Of a stretch of DNA of 64,000 bases, positions 39,034 to 46,977 are shown one piece after another (position 1 is the first letter of the stretch; every line of letters starts with the position of its first letter). The notes beneath the pieces were generated by a model. That model saw only the letters and a program-made list of their open reading frames with translations. It had not been told where the DNA came from and ran no database searches. The DNA is from Natroniella sp046097105 (GTDB taxonomy: Bacteria; Bacillota; Halanaerobiia; Halobacteroidales; Halobacteroidaceae), in the NCBI RefSeq assembly GCF_046097105.1, contig NZ_CP175562.1:1240001-1304000 (forward strand), written 5' to 3'. Both the position numbers and the translations under genes were made by a program.

Positions 39034-39062
39034 ATCCTATCAGATAATTCTTAACTTGTCAA
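39034..39062 (-). promoter_or_regulatory. promoter of the pyr operon
   Basis: TTGACA (39057-39062), a 17-base spacer and TAGGAT (39034-39039) on the minus strand, just downstream of the rluD stop. Transcription would start near 39027, ahead of the attenuator. Confidence 0.8.
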
Positions 39063-39075
39063 GAAACTTTCCTAA

Positions 39076-39996
39076 TTAATCTCTTCCCTCTAATTTAGAC
39101 ATTATTGTTTCCATATCATTCCATATGGGTGCCACAAATTCTCTCCATTCCTCTGTACGAGGATGATAAAATCCTAATCTAGTTGAATGTAGCAGTTGAC
39201 GCTTGGCCCCTAACTCATTTTGAAGAGAGCCATATAGTTGATCTCCTACTACTGGATGACCCATATAATCCATATGTAGCCTAATCTGATGAGTTCGACC
39301 GGTCTTAATCTCTACTTCTAATAAAGTATAACCTTCGTATCTAGTCAGCACTTTAAAGGTTGAAACGGCCTTCTTACTATTTTTACTAGTCACAGCCATC
39401 TTCTTTCTATCTTTAGGATCACGTCCAACTGCTGCATCTATCTTCCCTTGATTATATTTAACCTTACCTTCCACCAAGACTTGATATACCTTCTTAGTCT
39501 CTCTTCTTTCAAACTGTTGTACTAAATTAACATGAGTAGTATCATTCTTAGCAGCTACAATTGCACCTGAGGTATCTTTATCCAAGCGATGTACTATTCC
39601 AGGTCTAATCTCTCCATTAATTCCAGATAAATTATCACAATGATATAATAAAGCATGTACTAAGGTGCCAGTTTTATAATGGGGTGTCGGGTGAACTACC
39701 AAATTAGGCTGTTTATTAATAACTATTAAATCTTGATCTTCATAAATAATTTCTAACGGAATATTTTCAGCCTGTAATTCAACCTCTTTAGCTTGAGGAA
39801 AAGATAATTCTATTTCATCTTCTAATTGTACTTGATAACTCTTCTTAACCTGTTTACCATTAACAATAACTTGATTACCCGCTATTAAATCTTGAATATA
39901 ACTTCTTGATAAATCTTCATTTCTAGCGGCTAAAAATTTATCAACCCGCAAATCAATCTCATTAGCTGTCACCTTAAAGTTCTTCTTTTTAGACAT
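39076..39996 (-). CDS. rluD: RluA-family 23S rRNA pseudouridine synthase (RluD-like)
   Basis: A 306-residue protein that isomerises uridine in rRNA. An S4 RNA-binding domain covers about 15-70 (VDKFLAARNEDLSRSYIQDLI). The catalytic Asp139 is in HRLDKDTSGAIV at 136-147, and RTHQIRLHMDYMGHPVVGDQLYG near 250 completes the family signature. It follows lspA by 24 bases, the common Firmicutes pairing lspA-rluD. Confidence 0.92.
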   Translation of the reverse strand: MSKKKNFKVTANEIDLRVDKFLAARNEDLSRSYIQDLIAGNQVIVNGKQVKKSYQVQLEDEIELSFPQAKEVELQAENIPLEIIYEDQDLIVINKQPNLVVHPTPHYKTGTLVHALLYHCDNLSGINGEIRPGIVHRLDKDTSGAIVAAKNDTTHVNLVQQFERRETKKVYQVLVEGKVKYNQGKIDAAVGRDPKDRKKMAVTSKNSKKAVSTFKVLTRYEGYTLLEVEIKTGRTHQIRLHMDYMGHPVVGDQLYGSLQNELGAKRQLLHSTRLGFYHPRTEEWREFVAPIWNDMETIMSKLEGRD

Positions 39997-40020
39997 AATA
40001 CCACTCCATCTAGTTAAATA

Positions 40021-40458
40021 TTATTTGCCTTCAATTACTAAGAGCCAATAACTAAAAATAGCAACTGTCACAACAATCGCTATATCTGCAACATTAAAAA
40101 CAGGCCAAACCCTAAAATCAAAAAAATCAACTACATAGCCTAATCTAACCCGATCAATTAAATTTCCTAATGCACCACCAATTCCTAACCCTAAAATAAT
40201 TCGACTAAATCTATTATCTATAGGTAACTCATTATAAAAAAGAGCCAACAAAATTATAGCTAACATAGTAACTACAATTAAAAAAGTCAACCTTCCTTGT
40301 AAAATCCCAAAAGCAGCCCCTTGATTACGAATATAAGTTAAATGAAATATATCCTCAATTATTGGAATTGATTGGTGTAATCTCAAATTTTCGATAATTA
40401 AGTACTTCGTTCCTTGATCTAAAATTACTACCATTAATAAACTAATCAATACTTCCAT
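40021..40458 (-). CDS. lspA: lipoprotein signal peptidase II
   Basis: An inner-membrane aspartyl protease that cleaves prolipoprotein signal peptides after lipidation. Four hydrophobic segments are visible. The catalytic pair lies in NLIDRVRLGYVVDFFDF and FNVADIAI. I start at the ATG ending at 40458, with GGAG eight bases upstream; a GTG three codons earlier (end 40467) is possible. It fits a diderm cell that must process lipoproteins for LolA-like sorting. Confidence 0.94.
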   Translation of the reverse strand: MEVLISLLMVVILDQGTKYLIIENLRLHQSIPIIEDIFHLTYIRNQGAAFGILQGRLTFLIVVTMLAIILLALFYNELPIDNRFSRIILGLGIGGALGNLIDRVRLGYVVDFFDFRVWPVFNVADIAIVVTVAIFSYWLLVIEGK

Positions 40459-40527
40459 TCCATTCACTCCAACCCTTAAAATTATTATTTCCTATCTAAA
40501 CCTATTATATTTTAGCATACATTATAT

Positions 40528-40562
40528 AAAAAAACAAGAGAGTAAGCAAATGCCTACTCTCT
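40528..40562 (-). terminator. terminator of the yteA-like gene
   Basis: AGAGAGTA/TACTCTCT arms (40537-40544 and 40555-40562), with an inner GC pair, precede a T run on the minus strand. The stem includes the stop codon. Confidence 0.8.
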
Positions 40563-41252
40563 ATCATCTTTCCTTCTTTGTCCTGTCAGATGGGACTCTT
40601 CATCCTCAAACTGCTCAGTGAAATTACTTGCTTCTTGATCAATAATACCTTCTCCCCAACCTACCAAACCTACTTCTTCATCAGCATTAAGATAGCTATC
40701 ATCATCATTGTGTGCCCCAAGCATATCTGATGGAGTATTAGAAGTTCCATACTGGGCCAACTTCTGCCAAGTATCCTCACCATCATGGATCACACTATCC
40801 TCATAATCTAAATTCATCTGCATCCTACCATGTAACTCTCCTAACAAATCTTCTTCCATAGGTCGATCTACATTATCAGGTATCATTTCAACCTTTTCTT
40901 TACATTCATAGCAAAAAGTACTATAAGGTATGACTTCTAAACGTTCAGAATCAATCTCTTTCTGACAAGCATCACATAAACCATAATTCCCGCTTTCTAT
41001 CTTCTTTAAAGCATCATCAATCATCTTAATTATTATTCGATCATTATCCTTCAACCCCAAATCCTTACTCCGATCAAAAGTATCTGTTCCTCCATCTGCC
41101 GGGTGATTATCATAATTTGATAACTCTCCAGTCGACTCCCGCATACTATGATCTAATCCTTCATAACCTCTATTATCAAAACCATCTACTTCATCTATTA
41201 ATTCTTCTTTTTCCTCCATTAATTTCTGCTTGTAATATTTTAAATTTTTCAT
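40554..41252 (-). CDS. TraR/DksA-type zinc-finger protein (YteA-like)
   Basis: A 232-residue protein of the YteA sporulation-lineage family. It has an N-terminal helical segment with DNHPADGGTDTFDRSKDLGLKDN at about 47-69 and a DksA/TraR zinc finger, CDACQKEIDSERLEVIPYSTFCYECKE (about 97-123, C-x2-C-x17-C-x2-C). The acidic tail carries no recognisable domain. The role is unknown; YteA proteins are mostly found in spore-formers. It lies 12 bases after the nitroreductase gene and ends in a terminator. Confidence 0.85.
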   Translation of the reverse strand: MKNLKYYKQKLMEEKEELIDEVDGFDNRGYEGLDHSMRESTGELSNYDNHPADGGTDTFDRSKDLGLKDNDRIIIKMIDDALKKIESGNYGLCDACQKEIDSERLEVIPYSTFCYECKEKVEMIPDNVDRPMEEDLLGELHGRMQMNLDYEDSVIHDGEDTWQKLAQYGTSNTPSDMLGAHNDDDSYLNADEEVGLVGWGEGIIDQEASNFTEQFEDEESHLTGQRRKDDRE

Positions 41253-41264
41253 ATATTCCCCGCC

Positions 41265-41792
41265 CTAATTAATAATAGTGATAACTTCATCTAATTCTTT
41301 TTGCGGCCTAACCTCTTCTTTATCACCTTGTGAATAACCAATCGTTACAAAAGCAAGTGGAATTAACTTTGCTGATAAATCTAATACCTCTTTTACTTTT
41401 TCTTCATCAAAAGCCCCTACCCAACAACTCCCTAAATCATAACCTTCAGCCGCTAATAACATGTTTTCAATGGCAGCTGAAGCATCTTGAAGAGCATATA
41501 ACTCCTCTCCTCTTTGACCATATTTAGCCGCTGATAGTTCTGGATTAGTACAGACTACAACTACTACCGGTGCTTCAGCCATCCACTCCTGTCCATAGGC
41601 AACCTTTGCTAACTCTTCAATCTTAGCCTGATTTTTAATTACAAAAAATTCCCAAGGCTGAATATTTCCTGCACTCGGTGCAAGATGAGCTGCTTCTAAT
41701 ATCTTATGCAAAGTTTCTTCTGGAATCTCTTGTGACTTATATTCTCTAATACTCGCCCGTTCTCTAATTGTTTCAATCACATCTTTAGCCAT
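41265..41792 (-). CDS. nitroreductase family protein
   Basis: A 175-residue FMN-dependent oxidoreductase. The phosphate-binding RASIREYKSQEIPEETL near the start, APSAGNIQPWEFFVI at about 37-52 and the C-terminal LGSCWVGAFDEEKVKEVL are standard for the family. The physiological substrate cannot be predicted. It lies between the DUF5665 gene (13 bases) and the YteA-like gene (12 bases), so all three are probably co-transcribed. Confidence 0.9.
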   Translation of the reverse strand: MAKDVIETIRERASIREYKSQEIPEETLHKILEAAHLAPSAGNIQPWEFFVIKNQAKIEELAKVAYGQEWMAEAPVVVVVCTNPELSAAKYGQRGEELYALQDASAAIENMLLAAEGYDLGSCWVGAFDEEKVKEVLDLSAKLIPLAFVTIGYSQGDKEEVRPQKELDEVITIIN

Positions 41793-41805
41793 CTTAAATC
41801 CTCCT

Positions 41806-42144
41806 TTACAAATGTTGTTGTACTATCCTGACCAACTGTGCTATATACTCTCCAATCAAGGGAAGGTTCAACTCAGCCAGTCTATATAAAATTGAAAGAA
41901 AGATTGCTCCTAATAAAGTTAACCCAATTGCAATTCCAAGTCCTCGGGCCAAGCCAGCTACAAAATTAAGATAAATTAATCGCTTAGGCGAATTAAATAA
42001 TTCTATATATTCAGCCATCTGCATCTTTTCTGCATTCATAATAAATTTCTCAATCAACCTTTCTAATTTATCGACAGTTCGCTCATTTACTTCTTCTTCA
42101 TCTTTAACTGCTTGGATTAAATTCTTAGAAGAATCTTCTCCCAT
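41806..42144 (-). CDS. DUF5665 family membrane protein
   Basis: A 112-residue protein with a charged N-terminal helix (about 1-45), the family-like core MQMAEYIELFNSPKRLIYLNFVAGLARGLGIAIGLTLLGAIF with one membrane span at about 68-88, and an amphipathic C terminus. It matches the uncharacterised DUF5665 family common in anaerobic Firmicutes. First gene of the DUF5665-nitroreductase-YteA set. Function unknown. Confidence 0.75.
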   Translation of the reverse strand: MGEDSSKNLIQAVKDEEEVNERTVDKLERLIEKFIMNAEKMQMAEYIELFNSPKRLIYLNFVAGLARGLGIAIGLTLLGAIFLSILYRLAELNLPLIGEYIAQLVRIVQQHL

Positions 42145-42473
42145 TAATCTTCCCCCTTACTAATATTAATCTATCCCAAAATCAAGTTTAACATACAAAA
42201 AAATAAAGTTAGCAGACGACAACTTTAGATTTAATCTAGAGTTAAGATCAAATCAACTATTCAAAGTAACATTATACTTATAACATCTGGCTATCTGATT
42301 ATACCAATCAATCATTCAGTTATATTTTTAGTCAATATTTGCAAAAATCAGATAATTTAATCTAAAATAAAAATAGCTTTCTTACCACACTATATCTATA
42401 TTATTATTTTTAATTTTCAGACAAATAAAAAAACATATCAAAATTTTATGTTATCTCTACACCTCTATTTATC
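42145..42473. other. intergenic region, no gene seen
   Basis: AT-rich spacer between the DUF5665 and uracil-DNA glycosylase genes. It has a short TTTAGATTTAATCTAGA-like palindrome near 42225 and no convincing reading frame or strong terminator. Confidence 0.4.
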
Positions 42474-43112
42474 TCATACATCTTTACCCTCTGCTTTAAG
42501 CTTTAAATACTTCTCATAAGCCTTTTTAATCTTTAAAAAATCTTTCCAAACTGCTGGCTTCTTATTTTCATCTCTTAATAAAGCAGCTGGATGAAAAGTT
42601 GGTAAAAAGTAGTAGTTTTTTCGCTTAACCCATTTTCCTCTGATTCTAGTAATCTTAGCTTCAGGATCTAGTAATGCCTTAGCAGCAGTAGCTCCTAAAG
42701 GAACTATAATTTTAGGGCCAACAAACCTTATTTCTTGAGTTAAAATCCACAAACAGCTCTTGATCCCTACTTGAGTTGGTATTCTATTTTCAGGAGGTCT
42801 ACACTTGACTATATTACTGATATATACATCATCCCTATCTATCTCTGCGGCAGCCAAAATCCTATTTAATAACTGACCTGCTCTACCTACAAAAGGAATC
42901 CCTTGTCGATCTTCAGCAGCACCTGGACCTTCTCCTACAAACATTAAATCTGCTTGTTGATTGCCAGCCCCAAAGACAACCTTCTTACAATTTTTTCTCA
43001 AGCCACATCTTTGGCAATTAAGTGCTATATCTTTTATTTCTTGTATTGAATCAAATTTCTGTTCTGCCTGATTAGTAAATACCGTTAATAGTTTTTGAGA
43101 ATCAAATAACAT
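42474..43112 (-). CDS. type-4 uracil-DNA glycosylase
   Basis: A 212-residue [4Fe-4S] base-excision repair enzyme. The cluster cysteines are in NCQRCGLRKNC (about 33-43) and in KCRPPENR and SCLW near 105-125. The active site GEGPGAAEDRQGIPFVGRAGQLLN at about 61-84 and the C-terminal FHPAALLRDENKK are intact. Removes uracil arising from cytosine deamination. Followed upstream by the coiled-coil unknown at 43146. Confidence 0.93.
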   Translation of the reverse strand: MLFDSQKLLTVFTNQAEQKFDSIQEIKDIALNCQRCGLRKNCKKVVFGAGNQQADLMFVGEGPGAAEDRQGIPFVGRAGQLLNRILAAAEIDRDDVYISNIVKCRPPENRIPTQVGIKSCLWILTQEIRFVGPKIIVPLGATAAKALLDPEAKITRIRGKWVKRKNYYFLPTFHPAALLRDENKKPAVWKDFLKIKKAYEKYLKLKAEGKDV

Positions 43113-43145
43113 TTAAGTTCCTCCTGAATTTCATAAAAGAATCAA

Positions 43146-43721
43146 TTAAGCCAAAAAGCTGGGATAAGGTTGTAATAAATTATAAAGTTCAGCCTGTTTT
43201 TTATCTAAATTTTCACTTAATAATCCAGCTCCTTCAACTAATACTTCCTCTCCATCTAACAAAAAATCCAGCTCATTATATAATTTAATAAACTCTTCTT
43301 TTTCATTTAACAGTTTACACTGATAAAATAGCTTTCCCATTTTCAATAACGAATTAATATTTTCTCGATTTAATTGCGATAGTTTTTCTTCCTTTTTACT
43401 TAATGACTTACTAAATCTTTTTTCTTGCCCCAGTAGCTCATCCTTCAAGTCAACTTGACATTGGGGTATTTGTTCTAATTCTAAGTTTACTTCATTAATT
43501 CTTTCCCTTAAAGCAGAGATTCTATTCTGTAATTGAGTACAAATTTGCAAATTATTAATCACTAAGGTCATAGTCTTTTTAATCTCAGGAGTTAACTGAT
43601 CATCATATTTTAAGATCAATTTAGAATAATTTCTAATTACTATACAGCCTAGTGTTAAAAATAAATTTTTTATATTACAATCACTAATTTTAAATTCCTT
43701 ATATTTACCTACTACAGACAT
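43146..43721 (-). CDS. coiled-coil protein of unknown function
   Basis: I do not recognise this 191-residue protein. It has an N-terminal region with Cys residues (ISDCNIKNLFLTLGCIVIRNY), a long predicted coiled coil at about 65-120 (RISALRERINEVNLELEQI through SKKEEKLSQLNREN) and a helical C terminus. It has no signal peptide. It sits 34 bases upstream of the glycosylase gene on the same strand and is divergent from the FliK-like gene. Confidence 0.6.
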   Translation of the reverse strand: MSVVGKYKEFKISDCNIKNLFLTLGCIVIRNYSKLILKYDDQLTPEIKKTMTLVINNLQICTQLQNRISALRERINEVNLELEQIPQCQVDLKDELLGQEKRFSKSLSKKEEKLSQLNRENINSLLKMGKLFYQCKLLNEKEEFIKLYNELDFLLDGEEVLVEGAGLLSENLDKKQAELYNLLQPYPSFLA

Positions 43722-43972
43722 TATATCAACTCCTTTATTAAAAGCCCAAGGGTTTTATCGAAAAATTTATTGATAGTTATTATGACACCTTTAATACAAG
43801 AAAATAACTATTAATTATAAAACTCCTTAAACGATACAACTCACTAAAATTTAAGACCAACACTCCAAACATCTCTAAACAGAAACCTTAATTATTTCAA
43901 AAAACAAGCAGGTTTATCCTTATAAAAAACGAAACTTATTAATTAAATAGTCTAAAAAATGGAGTGAATTCT

Positions 43973-45481
43973 ATGACTAAAATTAAAAAAACATCAACAC
44001 TAAAACAGTATAACTCAAATTACAGCAAAAAGTCAAATTTAATTGACAAAAAAACTACAAAAAAACCAATGAAAAACTTAACAATTTCAGAAATAATAAA
44101 TAAATTATCTTTAGAAAAAAGCAATGAAAATAAGACTATTATTCAAGAACTACTAAGATTAAATTTACCCCTAAAGCAAGACTTAATTGCAGACTTAAAT
44201 CAATCTTTAGCTCAGTTTGAAAAACTAGAAGATCAAGATTTAACAACTAAAATCAAAACTATTCTATTATTAAAAGAGCTTGAACTTCCTATTAATAATA
44301 AATTTTATAGTTTATTCAAAGATCAAGCTAATTTAACAAACAATTTAAAAGATAGCTTTATAAAATTATTAAAAAAATTTAATCCTACTGATTCAAACTC
44401 TAACCTCTTAGAAGAAAGTAATGAAAGAGAAATTGAAAAATTGAATTTAAAATCTATTACAAAAGAAAAATTACTTTCAAAAATGAATAACCTTAACTTA
44501 GAGTTAACTGAAAAAAATTTAAATACTTTTGAAGATATACCAACCAAAGAGAAATCTACAAAACAACTATTAAAATCGATCATCTTTACTGAAAAATTAG
44601 ATTTAAATTCAACTAATAGATTAACAGATCTAATCAAACAAATAGATTGGTCTCCTAATGATAACCTGGTTACTGGTTTTGAAAAATTGATTAACCTGTT
44701 AGTTGCTGGTCAAAAAAACGTAGGTTTTCCAGATATAATATCCCCTTACTTAAAAAAAATAATCAAAGAAAAACCAGAATTACTAATAATATTAAAAGAA
44801 AATCTAACTCAAGAGCTTTATAATAATTTAAAAGAAGACAGCAATCTCTCTTCGACGGAAGAAATTGATATTTTAACCAAACAAACAAAAGAATTGTTAA
44901 AAGAAACGGTTATTACTACTGATAATCTAAACTCTAACAAGATCTCAACAGCAATCAATAATATACACTTAAATAATGATCAAACAACTAATTTATTAAA
45001 ATTTCTATTTCATTTTACTCAATCTTCTTCTGAAAAAGTAACTGAAGCAGAAAAACTACTTAAACAACTAACCAGCTTACAAGCTATTAATCACTCAAAT
45101 GATAATTTTTCAATCTTTTTACCAATATTATTTCAAAATGATCTAACCTTAGCTCACATTAAAGTCAATAAAGAAGCTACAAAAGAAGATAAACAAGATC
45201 CCAATAATACTAATAATCCTTTAACTTTCTCTATTCACTTTGAAACCGAAAAACTAGGTTTAATTGAGACAACTATTAAAATTAAAGATAAAAAAATCTG
45301 GGGCCAATTTAGAAGTAATCAAACTGAAACTGTAAATTTAATTAATAAACATTTAGACAAATTTAAATCTAAGCTAAAAAACACTAATTATACAGTAAAG
45401 TCACTAACTTCTAAATTAGCCACTGATAAGTCAGCCCCAACCCAACAGCTAAAATTAACAACTATTGATTTAATAATTTAG
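43973..45481 (+). CDS. FliK-like protein (YlqG-like)
   Basis: A 502-residue, Lys/Asn/Leu-rich protein without signal peptide. Its last 100 or so residues resemble the flagellar hook-length control C domain: FSIHFETEKLGLIETTIKIKDKKIWGQFRSN, followed by two helices (VNLINKHLDKFKSKL) and a final strand. The rest is low-complexity helical sequence. It is paired with an FlhB C-domain homologue, as ylqG and ylqH are in Bacillus subtilis. I start at the ATG at 43973, with GGAG eight bases upstream; a GTG at 43964 overlaps that site. Confidence 0.65.
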   Translation: MTKIKKTSTLKQYNSNYSKKSNLIDKKTTKKPMKNLTISEIINKLSLEKSNENKTIIQELLRLNLPLKQDLIADLNQSLAQFEKLEDQDLTTKIKTILLLKELELPINNKFYSLFKDQANLTNNLKDSFIKLLKKFNPTDSNSNLLEESNEREIEKLNLKSITKEKLLSKMNNLNLELTEKNLNTFEDIPTKEKSTKQLLKSIIFTEKLDLNSTNRLTDLIKQIDWSPNDNLVTGFEKLINLLVAGQKNVGFPDIISPYLKKIIKEKPELLIILKENLTQELYNNLKEDSNLSSTEEIDILTKQTKELLKETVITTDNLNSNKISTAINNIHLNNDQTTNLLKFLFHFTQSSSEKVTEAEKLLKQLTSLQAINHSNDNFSIFLPILFQNDLTLAHIKVNKEATKEDKQDPNNTNNPLTFSIHFETEKLGLIETTIKIKDKKIWGQFRSNQTETVNLINKHLDKFKSKLKNTNYTVKSLTSKLATDKSAPTQQLKLTTIDLII

Positions 45482-45492
45482 GAGGTTAAATA

Positions 45493-45774
45493 ATGAACTC
45501 TAATCAAAAAAATAGCTCAGAAGAAAAAGAAGCAGTAGCGTTAAAGTATGATCCACATCAAGATTCAGCTCCAACTGTAATCGCTAAAGGGAGAAAAGAG
45601 TTGGCCCAGCAGATAATTAAACAGGCTAAAGAATCTGGCATCACAATTAAAGAAGATCAAGACCTTGTTAAAATCTTGTTACAACTGAATTTAGGAGAAG
45701 AAGTTCCTGAAGAACTCTACCAAGTAGTTGCTGAAATTCTCAGTTTTATTTATGATTTAGAAGATTTAGCATAA
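45493..45774 (+). CDS. FlhB C-terminal domain homologue (YlqH/FhlB-like)
   Basis: A 93-residue stand-alone copy of the cytosolic domain of FlhB, the export-switch protein of flagellar type III secretion. It has AVALKYDPHQDSAPTVIAKGRKELAQQI and the strand VPEELYQVVAEILSFIYDLE. It lacks the membrane part and the NPTH autocleavage motif. Cotranscribed with the FliK-like gene, 11 bases away. Its 3' end overlaps the convergent nth gene by 25 bases. Confidence 0.88.
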   Translation: MNSNQKNSSEEKEAVALKYDPHQDSAPTVIAKGRKELAQQIIKQAKESGITIKEDQDLVKILLQLNLGEEVPEELYQVVAEILSFIYDLEDLA

Positions 45775-46397
45775 TCACAATATTGGATTATTGGACAATC
45801 TGAACAGTTAGGATTTCTAGCTTTACATATGTTACGCCCATGAAATATTAGCCAATGATGAGCATCAGACCATAAATCTTTAGGAATAACTTCCATTAAG
45901 TCCTGCTCTACTTGATCCACTTTATCACTAGCAGCTAAACCAATCCTCTTAGATACTCGAAAAACATGAGTATCAACTGCAATTGCATCTACCCCAAATA
46001 CTGCACTTACCACCACATTAGCTGTCTTACGCCCTACTCCTGATAACTTCATTAACTCTACTCTAGTCTGAGGCACCTGCCCTTGATAATTATCAAGTAG
46101 CATCTGGCAAGACTTAATAATATACTTACCCTTATTACGATAAAGTCCAACTCCTCTAATTTCAGTTGCCAACTCTTCTACCGTTAAATCAACAAAATCT
46201 TCTGGTTTTTTATAGTTTTCAAACAATCTCTTTGTAACCTTATTGACCTGTTTATCAGTTGTTTGAGCAGATAAAATAACTGCAATTAATAGTTCAAATG
46301 GGTTATTATAATTTAATTCAGTTTCGGGTGCTGGATATTTTTCTTCTAATATTTTAAATATCTCACAAGTTTCTTCAATACTTTTTAATTCTTTCAT
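45750..46397 (-). CDS. nth: endonuclease III
   Basis: A 215-residue DNA glycosylase/AP lyase for oxidised pyrimidines. The helix-hairpin-helix LMKLSGVGRKTANVV carries the catalytic Lys, VAVDTHVFR (here IAVDTHVFR) carries the catalytic Asp, and the [4Fe-4S] loop C-x6-C-x2-C-x5-C is in ICKARNPNCSDCPIIQYC. I start at the ATG ending at 46397, with AAGGAG six bases upstream; the TTG five codons earlier overlaps it. Convergent with the FlhB-like gene. Confidence 0.95.
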   Translation of the reverse strand: MKELKSIEETCEIFKILEEKYPAPETELNYNNPFELLIAVILSAQTTDKQVNKVTKRLFENYKKPEDFVDLTVEELATEIRGVGLYRNKGKYIIKSCQMLLDNYQGQVPQTRVELMKLSGVGRKTANVVVSAVFGVDAIAVDTHVFRVSKRIGLAASDKVDQVEQDLMEVIPKDLWSDAHHWLIFHGRNICKARNPNCSDCPIIQYCDYAKSSKS

Positions 46398-46418
46398 CTT
46401 ATCTCCTTCCAAAAATCA

Positions 46419-46449
46419 TAAAGAAGGCTATCCTAGGATAACCTTCTTA
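46419..46449 (-). terminator. terminator of the rib operon
   Basis: AAGAAGGCTATCC/GGATAACCTTCTT arms (46421-46433 and 46436-46448, one mismatch) with a two-base centre, followed on the minus strand by a T-rich run. It separates ribH from nth. Confidence 0.75.
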
Positions 46450-46471
46450 AGGTCTACTATTTTTTTATTCT

Positions 46472-46945
46472 TTAAAACTCTTCAACCAAATTAGCCATTT
46501 CTAAAGCTCCAACAGCTGCTTCCCAACCTTTATTTCCTGCTTTAGTACCTGCTCGCTCAATAGCTTGTTCAATTGTATCAGTAGTAATTACTCCAAACAT
46601 AACTGGTAGTTCACCTTCTAAACTGACCTTAGCAACCCCTTTAGAAACTTCAGAGCAAACAAAATCAAAATGAGGTGTAGCTCCTCTAATTACAGCACCT
46701 AAACAGATAACTGCATCATACTTATCACTTTTAGCCATCTTTTTAGCAACTAGTGGAATCTCAAAAGCTCCTGGTACCCATGCTACCTCAATATCAACCT
46801 CTTTAACACCATGTCGCTTCAATGCATCTAAAGCACCACTTAATAATTTAGTAGAAATAAATTCATTAAATCTTCCTAGCACAACCCCAAATTTTAACCC
46901 TTCTCCTAACAGTTTTCCTTCATATACTTTTCCTATTTTTTGCAT
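46472..46945 (-). CDS. ribH: 6,7-dimethyl-8-ribityllumazine synthase
   Basis: A 157-residue lumazine synthase that condenses the pyrimidine and 3,4-dihydroxybutanone phosphate. Signatures GVVLGRFNEFISTKLLSGALDAL, VAWVPGAFEIPL and CLGAVIRGATPHFDFVCSEVSKGV with the catalytic His are intact. Last gene of the four-gene rib operon, 32 bases after ribBA. Confidence 0.96.
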   Translation of the reverse strand: MQKIGKVYEGKLLGEGLKFGVVLGRFNEFISTKLLSGALDALKRHGVKEVDIEVAWVPGAFEIPLVAKKMAKSDKYDAVICLGAVIRGATPHFDFVCSEVSKGVAKVSLEGELPVMFGVITTDTIEQAIERAGTKAGNKGWEAAVGALEMANLVEEF

Positions 46946-46977
46946 TTTATAGCCTCCTCTAATTTATAAATTTTACT

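Noticed and set aside
44323..44637. Minus-strand frame of 104 codons inside the FliK-like gene
   Set aside because: AT-rich, Phe/Ser-heavy shadow of the plus-strand coding frame.
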